Origin: Spirochaeta sp. | Lineage (GTDB): Bacteria; Spirochaetota; Spirochaetia; DSM-27196; Alkalispirochaetaceae | Length of the DNA stretch: 16,821 nucleotides | NCBI GenBank assembly: GCA_007117185.1 | Contig: SKHA01000165.1 | Coordinates: 1 to 16,821, forward strand | Reading direction: 5' to 3' | In this document: positions 1-7,418 of the stretch, in pieces | Layout: every line of letters begins with the position of its first letter | Numbering within the stretch: the stretch's first letter is position 1 | Position numbers and translations under genes: made by a program | The notes under the pieces: generated by a model | Told to the model about the DNA's origin: nothing | Database searches by the model: none | The model's input: only the letters and a program-made list of their open reading frames with translations

Positions 1-891
1 CACCCAGTATATCCGGGACTGTCTGCCGAACTGGGTCGCCACGTCGCTGCCGAAGGTACCATCAGAGATCGCCCGGGTCACAATCAGACCGGTGGCAGTA
101 CTGATGAGGAGCGCTGGAAACTGGGAGACCAGACCGTCACCAACGGTAAGGGAGACGTAGGTGTACAGGGCGTTGGCGAAGGATTCGCCGTGAATGGTCG
201 TTCCCACCACAAGCCCGCCGATGATATTGACCACGGTGATGAGGATGCCCACCTTGACGTTTCCGGAGACGAACTTGCTCGCTCCGTCCATCGCCCCGTA
301 GAAGTCAACTTCCCGTTCCAGCTCCAGCTTCTTCCGGGTCATCTGTTCTTCCGTGAGAGCGCCGGAGTTGTACTCCGCCTCGATGGCCATCTGCTTGCCC
401 GGCAGTGAATCCAGGGTGAATCGCGCCGCAACCTCGGCGACGCGGGTGGCACCCTTGGTAATGACCACAAACTGCACCGCCACCAGAATGATAAAGATGA
501 TCAGCCCGATCACCAGCCCCTCGGCTCCCTCGGTCCCCACAACAAAGCGGGCAAACGCCAGGACGATCTGTCCGCGGAACTGCTCGCCCTGACTGAGGAT
601 GAGTCGGGTTGAGGAAACGTTCAGGGCCAGCCCGAAGACCGTTGAGACCAGCAGCAACGTTGGAAAGACGGAGAATTCCAGGGCGTTGCGGGTGTACAGC
701 ACAATGAGGATCACCAGCAGGCTCAACAGCAGGTTGACCGTCATGAGGACATCAAGCAGGACCGTCGGCAGTGGAATGATCAACATCATGATGATCACGA
801 TCACACCGGCCGCAACGACGGCGTCACTGCTCTGGAAGGAAAGCCCGCCCAGAAGTGAACCTCCGCGGCGTACCTGGGGAGTATCAGCCAT
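1..891 (-). CDS. flhA: FlhA, export gate protein (3' end outside window)
   Basis: FlhA is the nonameric inner-membrane export gate of the flagellar type III secretion system, coupling proton flow and cargo docking to secretion. The frame is open from ATG at 891 to the left edge, giving 297 residues of a family usually near 690-700, so most of the cytoplasmic docking domain is missing. Visible are several hydrophobic segments (starting about residue 24), the conserved cytoplasmic loop with GKQMAIEAEYNSG, and the GDGLVSQFPALLISTATG segment typical of the FHIPEP family. The start is supported by AGGTG five bases upstream. It overlaps the end of flhB by 8 bases, which suggests translational coupling between these two gate components. 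The family call is secure; the truncation is only the window edge. Confidence 0.97.
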   Translation of the reverse strand, partial: MADTPQVRRGGSLLGGLSFQSSDAVVAAGVIVIIMMLIIPLPTVLLDVLMTVNLLLSLLVILIVLYTRNALEFSVFPTLLLVSTVFGLALNVSSTRLILSQGEQFRGQIVLAFARFVVGTEGAEGLVIGLIIFIILVAVQFVVITKGATRVAEVAARFTLDSLPGKQMAIEAEYNSGALTEEQMTRKKLELEREVDFYGAMDGASKFVSGNVKVGILITVVNIIGGLVVGTTIHGESFANALYTYVSLTVGDGLVSQFPALLISTATGLIVTRAISDGTFGSDVATQFGRQSRIYWV

Positions 892-2029
892 ACAACACCT
901 TCTTTCCGGTCATCCGGTAGACCTCACGCAGGACGATGACCATCGCCTCGTAATACTGTTCCGGAATGGATTCACCAACTTCGACTTCAGCGTATAACGC
1001 CCGGGCCAGGGGCTTGTTCTCAACGATGGGCACCCCGGCCTCGCCAGCGATGGTTCGGATCCGGAATGCCGCCTCATCCTGCCCCTTGGCGGTGACGGTG
1101 GGGGCGCTCATAGTTGCCGGGTCGTAGCTCAGAGCCACGGCGAAGTGAGTCGGGTTGGTGATCACCACGTCGGCGCTCTGCACGTTCTGAACCAGATTGC
1201 GTGACAGCAGCTCCTGCATTCGCTGGCGCATGCGGCTGCGAACCATAGGGTCACCCTCAAACTGCTTGCGCTCTTCCTTCACTTCCTGTTTGGTCATCTT
1301 CAGCTGCTCGCGATGCTGCCGCCGCTGGAACGCGTAGTCGAAAAGACTCAACGCCAGCAGGGTGATTGCTGCTACCAGCAGCAGCAGAAAGATCATCTGC
1401 GCCACATAGCCGAAGGACTGCTGGTAGGGAAGGCGGATCAGGTTGGTCAGCTGGTCGAAACGACTGATGATGATCGACCAGGAGATCAGCGCGATGATGA
1501 ACACCTTTCCCAGACTGCGAAAGAAGTTGTACAGCGCCTCCATGGACATGAAGGAGCGGGTGAACCACTTGCCGATATTGGGAGCCACCCGGTTGAAATC
1601 CGGGGTGATCGTCTTGGTTGTGAAGAGAAATCCGAACTGGACCACGTTGCCGAAGATCGCCGCCACGAAGGCAACCAGCCCCAGTGGCAGGACGATCCGC
1701 GGGAAGTAGCTGTAAAACGCACTCATCAGAATTCCGCTTGAGGTGGGATCGGCTTCACCTGCCAGCTGCAGATAGAACCTGGTCATATCGATTATCGCAT
1801 CCAGCATGGACCTGCCCAGGATTCCCAGCGCCACCACCGCAAAGAGCATCACCACCGCGCTGCTCACGTCGGCACTCTTGGCGACCTTACCCTCTTCGCG
1901 GGACTTGCGAATCTTCTGTTCAGTCGGGTCCTCGGTACGCCCCTCTTCCTCGGCGGCGAACCACTGCAGGTGCATCCCCAGCAGCTGCTGTTCAAGCAAC
2001 CGGCGGTCCATCACAAGTCCGTCGCTCAT
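884..2029 (-). CDS. flhB: FlhB, export switch protein with NPTH autocleavage site
   Basis: FlhB is the membrane protein that switches flagellar export from rod/hook to filament substrates after self-cleavage. The 381 residues carry a basic segment with TEDPTEQKIRKSREEGKV (about 32-49), four hydrophobic segments between about 57 and 232, and a cytoplasmic domain with the cleavage motif NPTH at 292-295, so cleavage should fall between Asn292 and Pro293. About 30 residues precede the usual FlhB start, including LQWFAAEEEG; I recall similar extensions in other spirochaetes. The ATG at 2029 has GGAGGG seven bases upstream and overlaps the fliR stop as ATGA. FliK, encoded upstream in the same operon, is the expected trigger of the switch. 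Confidence 0.98.
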   Translation of the reverse strand: MSDGLVMDRRLLEQQLLGMHLQWFAAEEEGRTEDPTEQKIRKSREEGKVAKSADVSSAVVMLFAVVALGILGRSMLDAIIDMTRFYLQLAGEADPTSSGILMSAFYSYFPRIVLPLGLVAFVAAIFGNVVQFGFLFTTKTITPDFNRVAPNIGKWFTRSFMSMEALYNFFRSLGKVFIIALISWSIIISRFDQLTNLIRLPYQQSFGYVAQMIFLLLLVAAITLLALSLFDYAFQRRQHREQLKMTKQEVKEERKQFEGDPMVRSRMRQRMQELLSRNLVQNVQSADVVITNPTHFAVALSYDPATMSAPTVTAKGQDEAAFRIRTIAGEAGVPIVENKPLARALYAEVEVGESIPEQYYEAMVIVLREVYRMTGKKVLYG

Positions 2030-2811
2030 CGCGGGCCCTCCGCGAAGAGCAGATCAACCTGGCTGAACGCCGCGTCGATAACTACCTCAAACCCCTCTAC
2101 CAGGAAAGGCATCGTCATGATCATCACCACAAACGCAACGCCGATGGCCAGAGGGAACCCCAGCATAAGCAGGTTCATCTGCGGCGCCGCTTTTCCGAAG
2201 AGCCCCATGGTGATCTGCAGGGTGAAGAGGATTCCCAGGATGGGGAACGCCAGGATCAGGCTCTGTTCAAACAACCGGGCCAGACTGCCGGTGATCATCG
2301 GCACCAGATCCGGCCCGGCGCCGGCAAGGTCCGTCGCCCGCATCACCTCAAAGGATCCCATCAGGCCGTGCAAAAAGATCCGCTGCAGCCCACCAGAGAC
2401 AACGAAGATCATCATCGCCACCATGTTGAATAACTGCCCTACCAGGGGAATCTCTATCTGAGCCAGCGGATCAAAGACCTGGGAGGCACCAAACCCCATC
2501 TGCAGGGAGAAGAACTGTCCAGCCAACTGCACCGTGGCAAAGATCATCTGCAGGAAAAACGCGGTGATGATACCAATCAGCATCTCCCCTACCGCCAGCA
2601 GGATGAATCCCATCCCGGTGTCCGGAAGGGGGTAGCCCGAAGCAAGCACTGCAGGAAAGACGGCGAAGGAGGTAAAAAACACCATGGCAGTGCGAGCAAT
2701 GGAAGGAATCGATTCGGACGAGGTGATCGGTGCAATCCGCAACAACGCGAAGATCCGGACAAAGATGAGGAGAAAGAGCGGGGCGTTCCGGGCGATCGCG
2801 TTCAGTACCAT
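2026..2811 (-). CDS. fliR: FliR, export gate core protein
   Basis: FliR caps the helical FliP5-FliQ4-FliR1 core through which flagellar subunits cross the inner membrane. The protein is 261 residues and almost wholly hydrophobic. It has the plug-loop region LQMGFGASQVFDP at about 103-115, the family's PLVGQLFNM segment soon after, and the conserved late segment GLFGKAAPQMN. The same frame is open further upstream to 3093, but that part has no FliR character and lies over fliQ, so I start at the ATG at 2811. This ATG shares one base with the fliQ stop (TGATG) and has no clear Shine-Dalgarno sequence, so it is probably translated by ribosomes finishing fliQ. It ends in a 4-base overlap with flhB. 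Confidence 0.97.
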   Translation of the reverse strand: MVLNAIARNAPLFLLIFVRIFALLRIAPITSSESIPSIARTAMVFFTSFAVFPAVLASGYPLPDTGMGFILLAVGEMLIGIITAFFLQMIFATVQLAGQFFSLQMGFGASQVFDPLAQIEIPLVGQLFNMVAMMIFVVSGGLQRIFLHGLMGSFEVMRATDLAGAGPDLVPMITGSLARLFEQSLILAFPILGILFTLQITMGLFGKAAPQMNLLMLGFPLAIGVAFVVMIMTMPFLVEGFEVVIDAAFSQVDLLFAEGPR

Positions 2812-3080
2812 CAGCGCACCATATTCGGAATCTGATACATCAGGGTGAGGGTGTACTGCACCAGCATCTGCATCATCCAGGGGCCGAAAAAGAGCAGCGA
2901 TATCAGAATCGCCGCGATTTTGGGGACGAAGGTAAGTGTCTGTTCCTGAATACTGGTGGTGGCCTGAAAAATACTGATGATCAGTCCGGTGATCAGCGCG
3001 ATAACCAGAGCAGGAGCGCTCACCACCAGCAACTGAAATATTCCACTGCGGAAGATCATGACAACAAAACCGAGACTCAC
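2811..3080 (-). CDS. fliQ: FliQ, export gate core protein
   Basis: FliQ is the small two-helix subunit present in several copies in the FliPQR export core. The 89 residues match the family length and show two long hydrophobic segments (about 14-39 and 52-78). Between them lies the conserved loop with QATTSIQEQTLTFVPKI, the family's most recognisable stretch. The start is GTG at 3080, supported by GGAGG six bases upstream (3087-3091) and by a 4-base GTGA overlap with the fliP stop. A later ATG at residue 8 would cut into the first helix region and lacks that spacing. It sits between fliP and fliR as in nearly all flagellar operons. Confidence 0.97.
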   Translation of the reverse strand: MSLGFVVMIFRSGIFQLLVVSAPALVIALITGLIISIFQATTSIQEQTLTFVPKIAAILISLLFFGPWMMQMLVQYTLTLMYQIPNMVR

Positions 3081-3916
3081 AAGACACCTCCAAAACTACT
3101 GACCAGTTGCTGGACGATCAGGTTCCAGCCATCAATGAGCACAAAGAGAATCAGCTTGAACGGCAGAGAGATCATGATCGGAGGCAACATGATCATACCC
3201 ATGGACATCAGAACCGACGCCACCACCATGTCCACGATGATGAATGGAATGAACAGCAGGATCCCGATCTTGAACGCCACCGTCAGCTCGTGGAGGATGA
3301 ACGCCGGGATGAGAACGTGAGTTGGCACGTCGGCGAGGGTCTGCGGTCGGTCGAGGCTGGCCATTCGCATGAACAGTTCCACACTGCGCGGGTCTGCCTG
3401 CATCTGTCGAAACATGAACAGCCTGATGGGCTGCTCGAATCGCTCGTACGCCGCATCGAGACCTATCTCACCCTCCTGCAGGGGGCGATACGCGTTATCG
3501 TAGATCTCGTTGAAGGTGGGCCACATGATGAAGATCGTCATGAACAGGGCGATACCCATCAGTACCTGCGTCGGCGGTACCTGCTGCAGCGAGAGGGCCC
3601 GCTTCACGAAGTCCAGAACGATTGCGATTCTCAGGAAGCTGGTCATGATGATGATGATTGAGGGCGCCAGACTGAGAACTGCCAGCAACAGCAGCAGCTG
3701 CAGCGAGAAGGCAACCTCACCTCCGCCATCAGGACCCCGCAGCTGCAGGTCAAGGAAGGGGATCTGCAAACCCTGTTCACCCGTTGCAGGGTTCAACAGT
3801 GGATCTCCCAGAGTGTTGGGGCTCTGATCGCGGAGGGACTGAGCGGTGACGGTACCGGGCAACACCACCAGCGCGGTGATGACCGCCAGAAGGACAGCGA
3901 ATCTCCAGGGTCTCAT
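3077..3916 (-). CDS. fliP: FliP, export gate core protein
   Basis: FliP is the pentameric subunit forming most of the export pore. At 279 residues it begins with a cleavable-looking signal peptide (basic MRPWRF, hydrophobic core to about 19, AQS around 25-27), then a periplasmic stretch and four hydrophobic segments. The family signature PAFILHELTVAFKIG is at 204-218. A Met-rich loop (Met237, 239, 241, 243 and 248), corresponding to the methionine gasket that seals the pore, precedes SLPFKLILFVLIDGW. The ATG at 3916 overlaps the fliO stop as ATGA, with GAGG about ten bases upstream. FliO, encoded just upstream, is the known assembly partner for FliP. Confidence 0.98.
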   Translation of the reverse strand: MRPWRFAVLLAVITALVVLPGTVTAQSLRDQSPNTLGDPLLNPATGEQGLQIPFLDLQLRGPDGGGEVAFSLQLLLLLAVLSLAPSIIIIMTSFLRIAIVLDFVKRALSLQQVPPTQVLMGIALFMTIFIMWPTFNEIYDNAYRPLQEGEIGLDAAYERFEQPIRLFMFRQMQADPRSVELFMRMASLDRPQTLADVPTHVLIPAFILHELTVAFKIGILLFIPFIIVDMVVASVLMSMGMIMLPPIMISLPFKLILFVLIDGWNLIVQQLVSSFGGVL

Positions 3917-4548
3917 CGCATCTGCCTCAGACGTTCCCGCTGCCCCGAGAGAAACGTCCGCGCCGCAGAGGCTGTGGAGGAACCACCACTGGGAGATCCG
4001 GCGGCACCTTCCGCACCACTACCGGGTACTGCCGCGTGGGAGGCCCACCGCGAGAGCATACCCCCGAAGGTCTTCGGGGGAGGTGCTTTTCGGGAGTGCG
4101 CCAGGATCAGTTCGTCGATCGTCTCCTTATCCTCAACAGTGGTGAGCACCTGGATCGCTCCATCACCGCTGCCGATCACCAGAACCTGGCGCCCGATCAT
4201 CACCGCGTGAAGGTCCTTGCCCGCTCCGAGGGGCTGAGTTGCCAGTATCTTGATCGGCGACTGGTCATCGACGGCGTCGTTTCCCGGGACTCTGCGGCGC
4301 AGGAACGCTACCACACCGTATACCGCGACCACCACCATCATCAGGACCAGAACCATCCGCAGGAGGTCCCAGCCGCCGAAGGCGCTGAACTCCTCGGGCG
4401 TCTCGGTGTTTTCCTCTACCCCGGGGGTGTTGGCAAAACGCATCTCCCGCTCGTCCGCAAGCGGCTGGTCCTGTGAGTAGAGTATTCCTGTCCAGGCTGT
4501 GAGCAACAGTACAATCAGTACTGCCCTCGAAAAACGTGTAGTTTTCAG
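3913..4548 (-). CDS. fliO: FliO/FliZ-type export assembly protein, probable CTG start
   Basis: FliO is a single-pass membrane protein that helps assemble the FliP ring of the export gate. From 4548 the product is 211 residues. A signal-peptide-like start (KTTRFSR then a hydrophobic run to about residue 22) is followed by a short periplasmic segment, a transmembrane helix around 62-84 and the conserved cytoplasmic FliO domain with SPIKILATQPLGAGKDLHAV. The C-terminus is Gly/Ser/Ala-rich. The frame holds no ATG or GTG between its upstream stop (4561-4563) and position 4506. The first usable in-frame start with a ribosome site is CTG at 4546-4548, five bases after GGAGG. The alternative TTG at 4506 would give 197 residues, cut into the signal peptide and remove its basic residues. 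Family call firm; start less so. Confidence 0.85.
   Translation of the reverse strand: MKTTRFSRAVLIVLLLTAWTGILYSQDQPLADEREMRFANTPGVEENTETPEEFSAFGGWDLLRMVLVLMMVVVAVYGVVAFLRRRVPGNDAVDDQSPIKILATQPLGAGKDLHAVMIGRQVLVIGSGDGAIQVLTTVEDKETIDELILAHSRKAPPPKTFGGMLSRWASHAAVPGSGAEGAAGSPSGGSSTASAARTFLSGQRERLRQMR
4033..4080 (-). other. Two adjacent strong stem-loops inside fliO
   Basis: Bases 4061-4080 form a near-perfect palindrome, CCCCCGAAG / CTTCGGGGG with two bases between the arms (or an 8-bp stem with a 4-base loop). Just downstream on the transcript, 4033-4052 forms CGCGTGGG against CCCAC-C-GCG with a 3-base loop and one bulged C. Both lie within the Gly/Ser-rich tail of fliO (around codons for KTFGG and SRWASH). 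Neither is followed by a T-run on the minus strand, so they are not intrinsic terminators. They might affect stability or translation upstream of fliP, or be a chance result of GC-rich codons. Confidence 0.45.
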
Positions 4549-4551
4549 TGT

Positions 4552-4560
4552 CCCCTCCCC
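4552..4560 (-). promoter_or_regulatory. Shine-Dalgarno site deciding the fliO start
   Basis: On the minus strand these nine bases read GGGGAGGGG and are followed by ACA and then CTG at 4548. They are the only strong ribosome site in the 60-base gap between fliY and fliO. Their spacing fits the CTG but not the later TTG at 4506, about 45 bases away. Confidence 0.6.
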
Positions 4561-4608
4561 TTACACACGAACCGTCGGGTCTGCCGTCCCTTCGGATCGT
4601 CGCTTTCA

Positions 4609-5730
4609 CTACGTCATATCGCTAACCCGCTCCATTGGCGAGACTATTTCCGTTACCCGCACTCCAAAGTTTTCATCGATGACCACAACCTCGCCCTTGG
4701 CTATCAGCTTGTGGTTCACCAGAATATCCACCGGTTCACCAGCCAGCTTGTCAAGCTCGATGATCGTGCCCTCACCCATCCCGAGAATCTCCCGGATCAA
4801 CTTTTTGGTACGACCGAGTTCAACGGTCATCTCCATGTAGACGTCCATGAGCAGGCCGATATTGCCGTGCTCTGAACCGCCGGATCCGTGCTGCAGACTG
4901 GGAAACTGCACGGATTGCACATTGGCTCCACCACCCATCATCCCGGGCATCATGTTTCCCATTCCACCTCCTCCAGGAGGACCGCCGAATCCTGAGTTCT
5001 GTCCACCCATGGGCATCCCGCCCATCTGGCCACCCATCTGGCCGCCCATCATCCCGCCGAATCCGCCGTTGCCGGCGGACGCGTTGCCGCCGCGGCTGCC
5101 GCCGCCACCGCTACTACCGCCATTGAAACGGGCGGCGAAGGACGCCTCGAACACCTCGTACAGGGCAGTGGAGTCCCCGTCACCCAGGGTGAGCGCGTAC
5201 CGGGCGTACACCGGGTCGTCGGGAAGCATGAGCTCCGACACCTGCACCAGCGTCGCTTCCGGCGGCTCCGGCATGATTGTCATGCCGCTGGTTTCGCTGA
5301 GGGTGTTCACCACCGGCCCGGAAACCTGGGAAAAGACCTCCTGAATCGCGTTCAGGGAGCCCTCATCCAGCTCAATGTCCTCCATGCCCATGGTGGCCGA
5401 GGCAATCGCCGTGGCCGCCTCGGCGCTGAGGATGTAGAGGTGTTCGCCCCCCTCGCCGAAGTTGTAGCGGATCTGGACCACCTCACCGCTGAGTCCGCTG
5501 GGCGATCCGGCGTTCACCGCAGGCTCACCCAACTCAACCTCAGACCCAAGGACCATCGCCATGTTGGACTGCTGCTGCGACACTGTTCCGGAGAGCACCC
5601 TCTTGAAGCCGTCCAGGGAGCCGCCCTGTGAGCCTCCTCCGCCGCCGCCGACGCTCTCTCCCAGGTCTATATCACCGGTACCGGCAAGCAATGCATCAAT
5701 TTCGTCCTGGGACAGGGATCCGTCACTCAT
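4609..5730 (-). CDS. fliY: FliY (FliN-type) flagellar motor switch protein
   Basis: This is a C-ring switch protein that works with FliM and FliG to set rotation direction. The 373 residues begin with a FliM-like CheY-binding motif (LSQDEIDALLAG, 6-17) and a Gly-rich spacer. A CheC-like region follows at about 38-202. A Gly/Met/Ser-rich linker of roughly 85 residues (203-288) comes next, then a C-terminal SpoA/FliN domain (about 291-368) with GRTKKLIREILGMGEG and GEVVVIDENFGVRVTEI. This architecture is FliY rather than the short FliN. In the CheC-like part the segment around 127-134 (NAIQEVFS) keeps Glu131 but has Ser134 where phosphatases have Asn, so CheY-P phosphatase activity is doubtful. 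The start has AAGGAG eight bases upstream; the fliM stop is three bases away. Confidence 0.95.
   Translation of the reverse strand: MSDGSLSQDEIDALLAGTGDIDLGESVGGGGGGSQGGSLDGFKRVLSGTVSQQQSNMAMVLGSEVELGEPAVNAGSPSGLSGEVVQIRYNFGEGGEHLYILSAEAATAIASATMGMEDIELDEGSLNAIQEVFSQVSGPVVNTLSETSGMTIMPEPPEATLVQVSELMLPDDPVYARYALTLGDGDSTALYEVFEASFAARFNGGSSGGGGSRGGNASAGNGGFGGMMGGQMGGQMGGMPMGGQNSGFGGPPGGGGMGNMMPGMMGGGANVQSVQFPSLQHGSGGSEHGNIGLLMDVYMEMTVELGRTKKLIREILGMGEGTIIELDKLAGEPVDILVNHKLIAKGEVVVIDENFGVRVTEIVSPMERVSDMT
5021..5056 (-). repeat. 12-bp tandem repeat in the FliY linker
   Basis: On the plus strand two copies of a 12-base unit (cccatctggcca and cccatctggccg, 11 of 12 bases identical) are followed by a diverged third (cccatcatcccg). 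On the coding strand they encode repeated Gly-Gly-Gln-Met. The repeat keeps the frame, so slippage would change linker length in steps of four residues without breaking the gene. Confidence 0.7.
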
Positions 5731-5733
5731 TCC

Positions 5734-6759
5734 CTACTCTCCTTCTTCCGCTACGAGCTCTTCAAAATCGTCGGTTTCCATCTCCTCGATAAACCCGGTA
5801 ATCTGCACCGCCAGCTTGTTCGAGATCTGTCCCGGTTTGCACCAGAACTTTTTGCGGTCCCCCACCCGCAGCGCCATGTGGTCGCTGATGTGGGCGTCCT
5901 GAAGGCGAATAACATCACCGGCGGAGAGGGACAGAACATCCCGGACAGTCAGGTCCATGGAGCCGATCTCAACCACCAGGGGCACCGCTATGGTGGAGAG
6001 CCGGTCCCGCAGGATGTTGAGGTTCTCCGTGGTGGCACCACGACGCACCGAAGAGTACCAGTACTGTGCTGACAGCTTGGAGATGATCGGCTCAATGGTC
6101 AGGTAGGGGATACAGAAGTTCATCATGCCCTCTACCTCACCAACCTTGGTCTCCAGGGTAACCAGAACCACCATCTCCGTAGGAGGCACGATCTGGGCAA
6201 ACTGCGGGTTGGTCTCTATTTGCCCGAGCCGGGGTCGCAGATCAATAACCTGCGACCACGCTTCGCGCATGTTCCCCAGGATGCGAACGATGATCCCTTC
6301 CATAACGGAGGTCTCGATGTCCGTGAGGTCCCGGGTTACTTTGGTCCCCTCACCCTGCCCTCCAAAGAGGCGATCGATGATTGAAAAGGTGATCGCCGGA
6401 TCGACCTCAAGGATCGCTGAACCCTTCAAAGGATCCATGTTGATCACACCGAGGGTGGTGGGGTTGGGGATGGAGCGAATGAACTCCTCATACGTCAGCT
6501 GATCCACGCTGGCCACATGAACCTGGACCAGGCTGCGCAGCTGTGCACTCAATGCGGTGGTGGTGAGGCGGGCAAAGGTCTCGTGCATGATCGAGACGGT
6601 CCGGATCTGTTCCTTGGAGAATTTGTCCGGACGCTTGAAATCATAGATCTTGATCTTGCGCGATTCAGTCGGTTGAGAAATGTCCTCTGTCTCGACGTCC
6701 CCGGAAGAGATCGCTGTCAGGAGCTGATCAATCTCGTCCTGGGAAAGGACTTCATTCAT
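5734..6759 (-). CDS. fliM: FliM, flagellar motor switch protein
   Basis: FliM is the C-ring protein that binds phosphorylated CheY and passes the signal to FliG. The 341 residues fit the family. They show the N-terminal CheY-binding helix LSQDEIDQLL (5-14), a middle domain with the FliG-contacting loop LFGGQGEG (131-138, GGxG motif), and a C-terminal SpoA domain (about 250-325) that pairs with FliY. The start is ATG at 6757-6759 giving MNEVLSQ. The upstream Shine-Dalgarno is weak, a run of Gs about 13 bases away. It is preceded by the largest gap in the window (74 bases) and followed three bases later by fliY. Confidence 0.98.
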   Translation of the reverse strand: MNEVLSQDEIDQLLTAISSGDVETEDISQPTESRKIKIYDFKRPDKFSKEQIRTVSIMHETFARLTTTALSAQLRSLVQVHVASVDQLTYEEFIRSIPNPTTLGVINMDPLKGSAILEVDPAITFSIIDRLFGGQGEGTKVTRDLTDIETSVMEGIIVRILGNMREAWSQVIDLRPRLGQIETNPQFAQIVPPTEMVVLVTLETKVGEVEGMMNFCIPYLTIEPIISKLSAQYWYSSVRRGATTENLNILRDRLSTIAVPLVVEIGSMDLTVRDVLSLSAGDVIRLQDAHISDHMALRVGDRKKFWCKPGQISNKLAVQITGFIEEMETDDFEELVAEEGE

Positions 6760-6790
6760 GGTACTTCAGTTCCCCCCAAGGATACATTTT

Positions 6791-6815
6791 TTGCACAACC
6801 ACCGTTGTTTTGCAA
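6791..6815 (-). other. Stem-loop in the fliL-fliM gap
   Basis: In the 74-base gap, TTGC-ACAAC at 6791-6799 pairs with GTTGT (6804-6808) and GCAA (6812-6815), giving nine base pairs with a 4-base loop and a 3-base bulge (6809-6811). On the minus strand it is followed by a run of A rather than T, so it is not a standard terminator for this operon. It may mark an mRNA processing or stability point between the stator and switch genes. I found no convincing -35/-10, sigma-28 or sigma-54 promoter in the same gap. Confidence 0.4.
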
Positions 6816-6833
6816 GCCACATCACTCCGATTT

Positions 6834-7403
6834 CTAGAATTCGATAAATTCGTAGCGGGTAAACGCCACATCCCTGATCTGAGCCTCACTGGACATGATC
6901 CGGTTTATCGCCTCCCGAAGCTCCCGCTTCACCCGCTCCCGGTTCTCAACTCCCTGAAGTTCAACAACCGGGCGCGAGGAAAAATACACCGCGATCGTCT
7001 CGTGAATCTGGATCTGCCGGCGGATCAGCTCCTGCAGGGTGCGGTCACTGCCGGTTGTGTAACCGATATGCGGCGAGATTATGAAGGTGCGACGGACCTG
7101 GTCCGCAGTTGAGCCGCGGATATCACCGATCTGGCCGAACCACTCCAGTTCCTCCAACGCCGTCTGTTCAAACTCGCTGTGCTGGGGCAGCCGGGAGACT
7201 GTAGCCTGACTGCCGCCACCCATCGTGTTTACCGTGATGACAACCACAACGACGATAAAGATGATTGCACCAATGACGATGGCGCTCCACTTGAGAATAT
7301 CAATGACCACAGCAGGCAGAAAACCGATCTTCTTCTTGCCCGCCGCAGCTGTTGATTCACCCTCACCACCATCTTCTTCAGGATAAAATTCTTCGTCTGA
7401 CAC
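6834..7403 (-). CDS. fliL: FliL, stator-associated membrane protein
   Basis: FliL is a single-pass protein around the motor that supports the stators; in spirochaetes it affects the orientation of the periplasmic flagella. The 189 residues comprise an acidic cytoplasmic tail, a basic GKKK before one transmembrane helix (about 36-58), and a periplasmic domain of about 120 residues. That domain resembles the stomatin/SPFH-like fold of FliL, with FIISPHIGY, a QELIRRQIQIHETIAVYF helix region and a terminal TRYEFIEF strand. The start is GTG at 7403, with GGAGGAGG six bases upstream (7410-7417). The gene lies 15 bases after motB, fitting a stator partner. Confidence 0.95.
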   Translation of the reverse strand: MSDEEFYPEEDGGEGESTAAAGKKKIGFLPAVVIDILKWSAIVIGAIIFIVVVVVITVNTMGGGSQATVSRLPQHSEFEQTALEELEWFGQIGDIRGSTADQVRRTFIISPHIGYTTGSDRTLQELIRRQIQIHETIAVYFSSRPVVELQGVENRERVKRELREAINRIMSSEAQIRDVAFTRYEFIEF

Positions 7404-7418
7404 TGTGGTCCTCCTCCG

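Noticed and set aside
2812..3093. N-terminal extension of the fliR frame over fliQ
   Set aside because: The extra 94 residues are polar, have no FliR similarity and fully overlap fliQ, which is conserved in its own frame. The ATG at 2811 gives normal FliR length.
4265..4609. Frame starting at GTG 4609, overlapping the fliY stop, as a small gene before fliO
   Set aside because: Most of it is out of frame over conserved fliO, and the product is Arg/Gly-rich without any recognisable feature. It is kept only as a remote frameshift alternative for the fliO start.
6760..6833. Internal promoter between fliL and fliM
   Set aside because: TTGCAA and TATCCT are present on the minus strand but about 25 bases apart, too far for a sigma-70-type promoter, and no sigma-28 or sigma-54 pattern fits.
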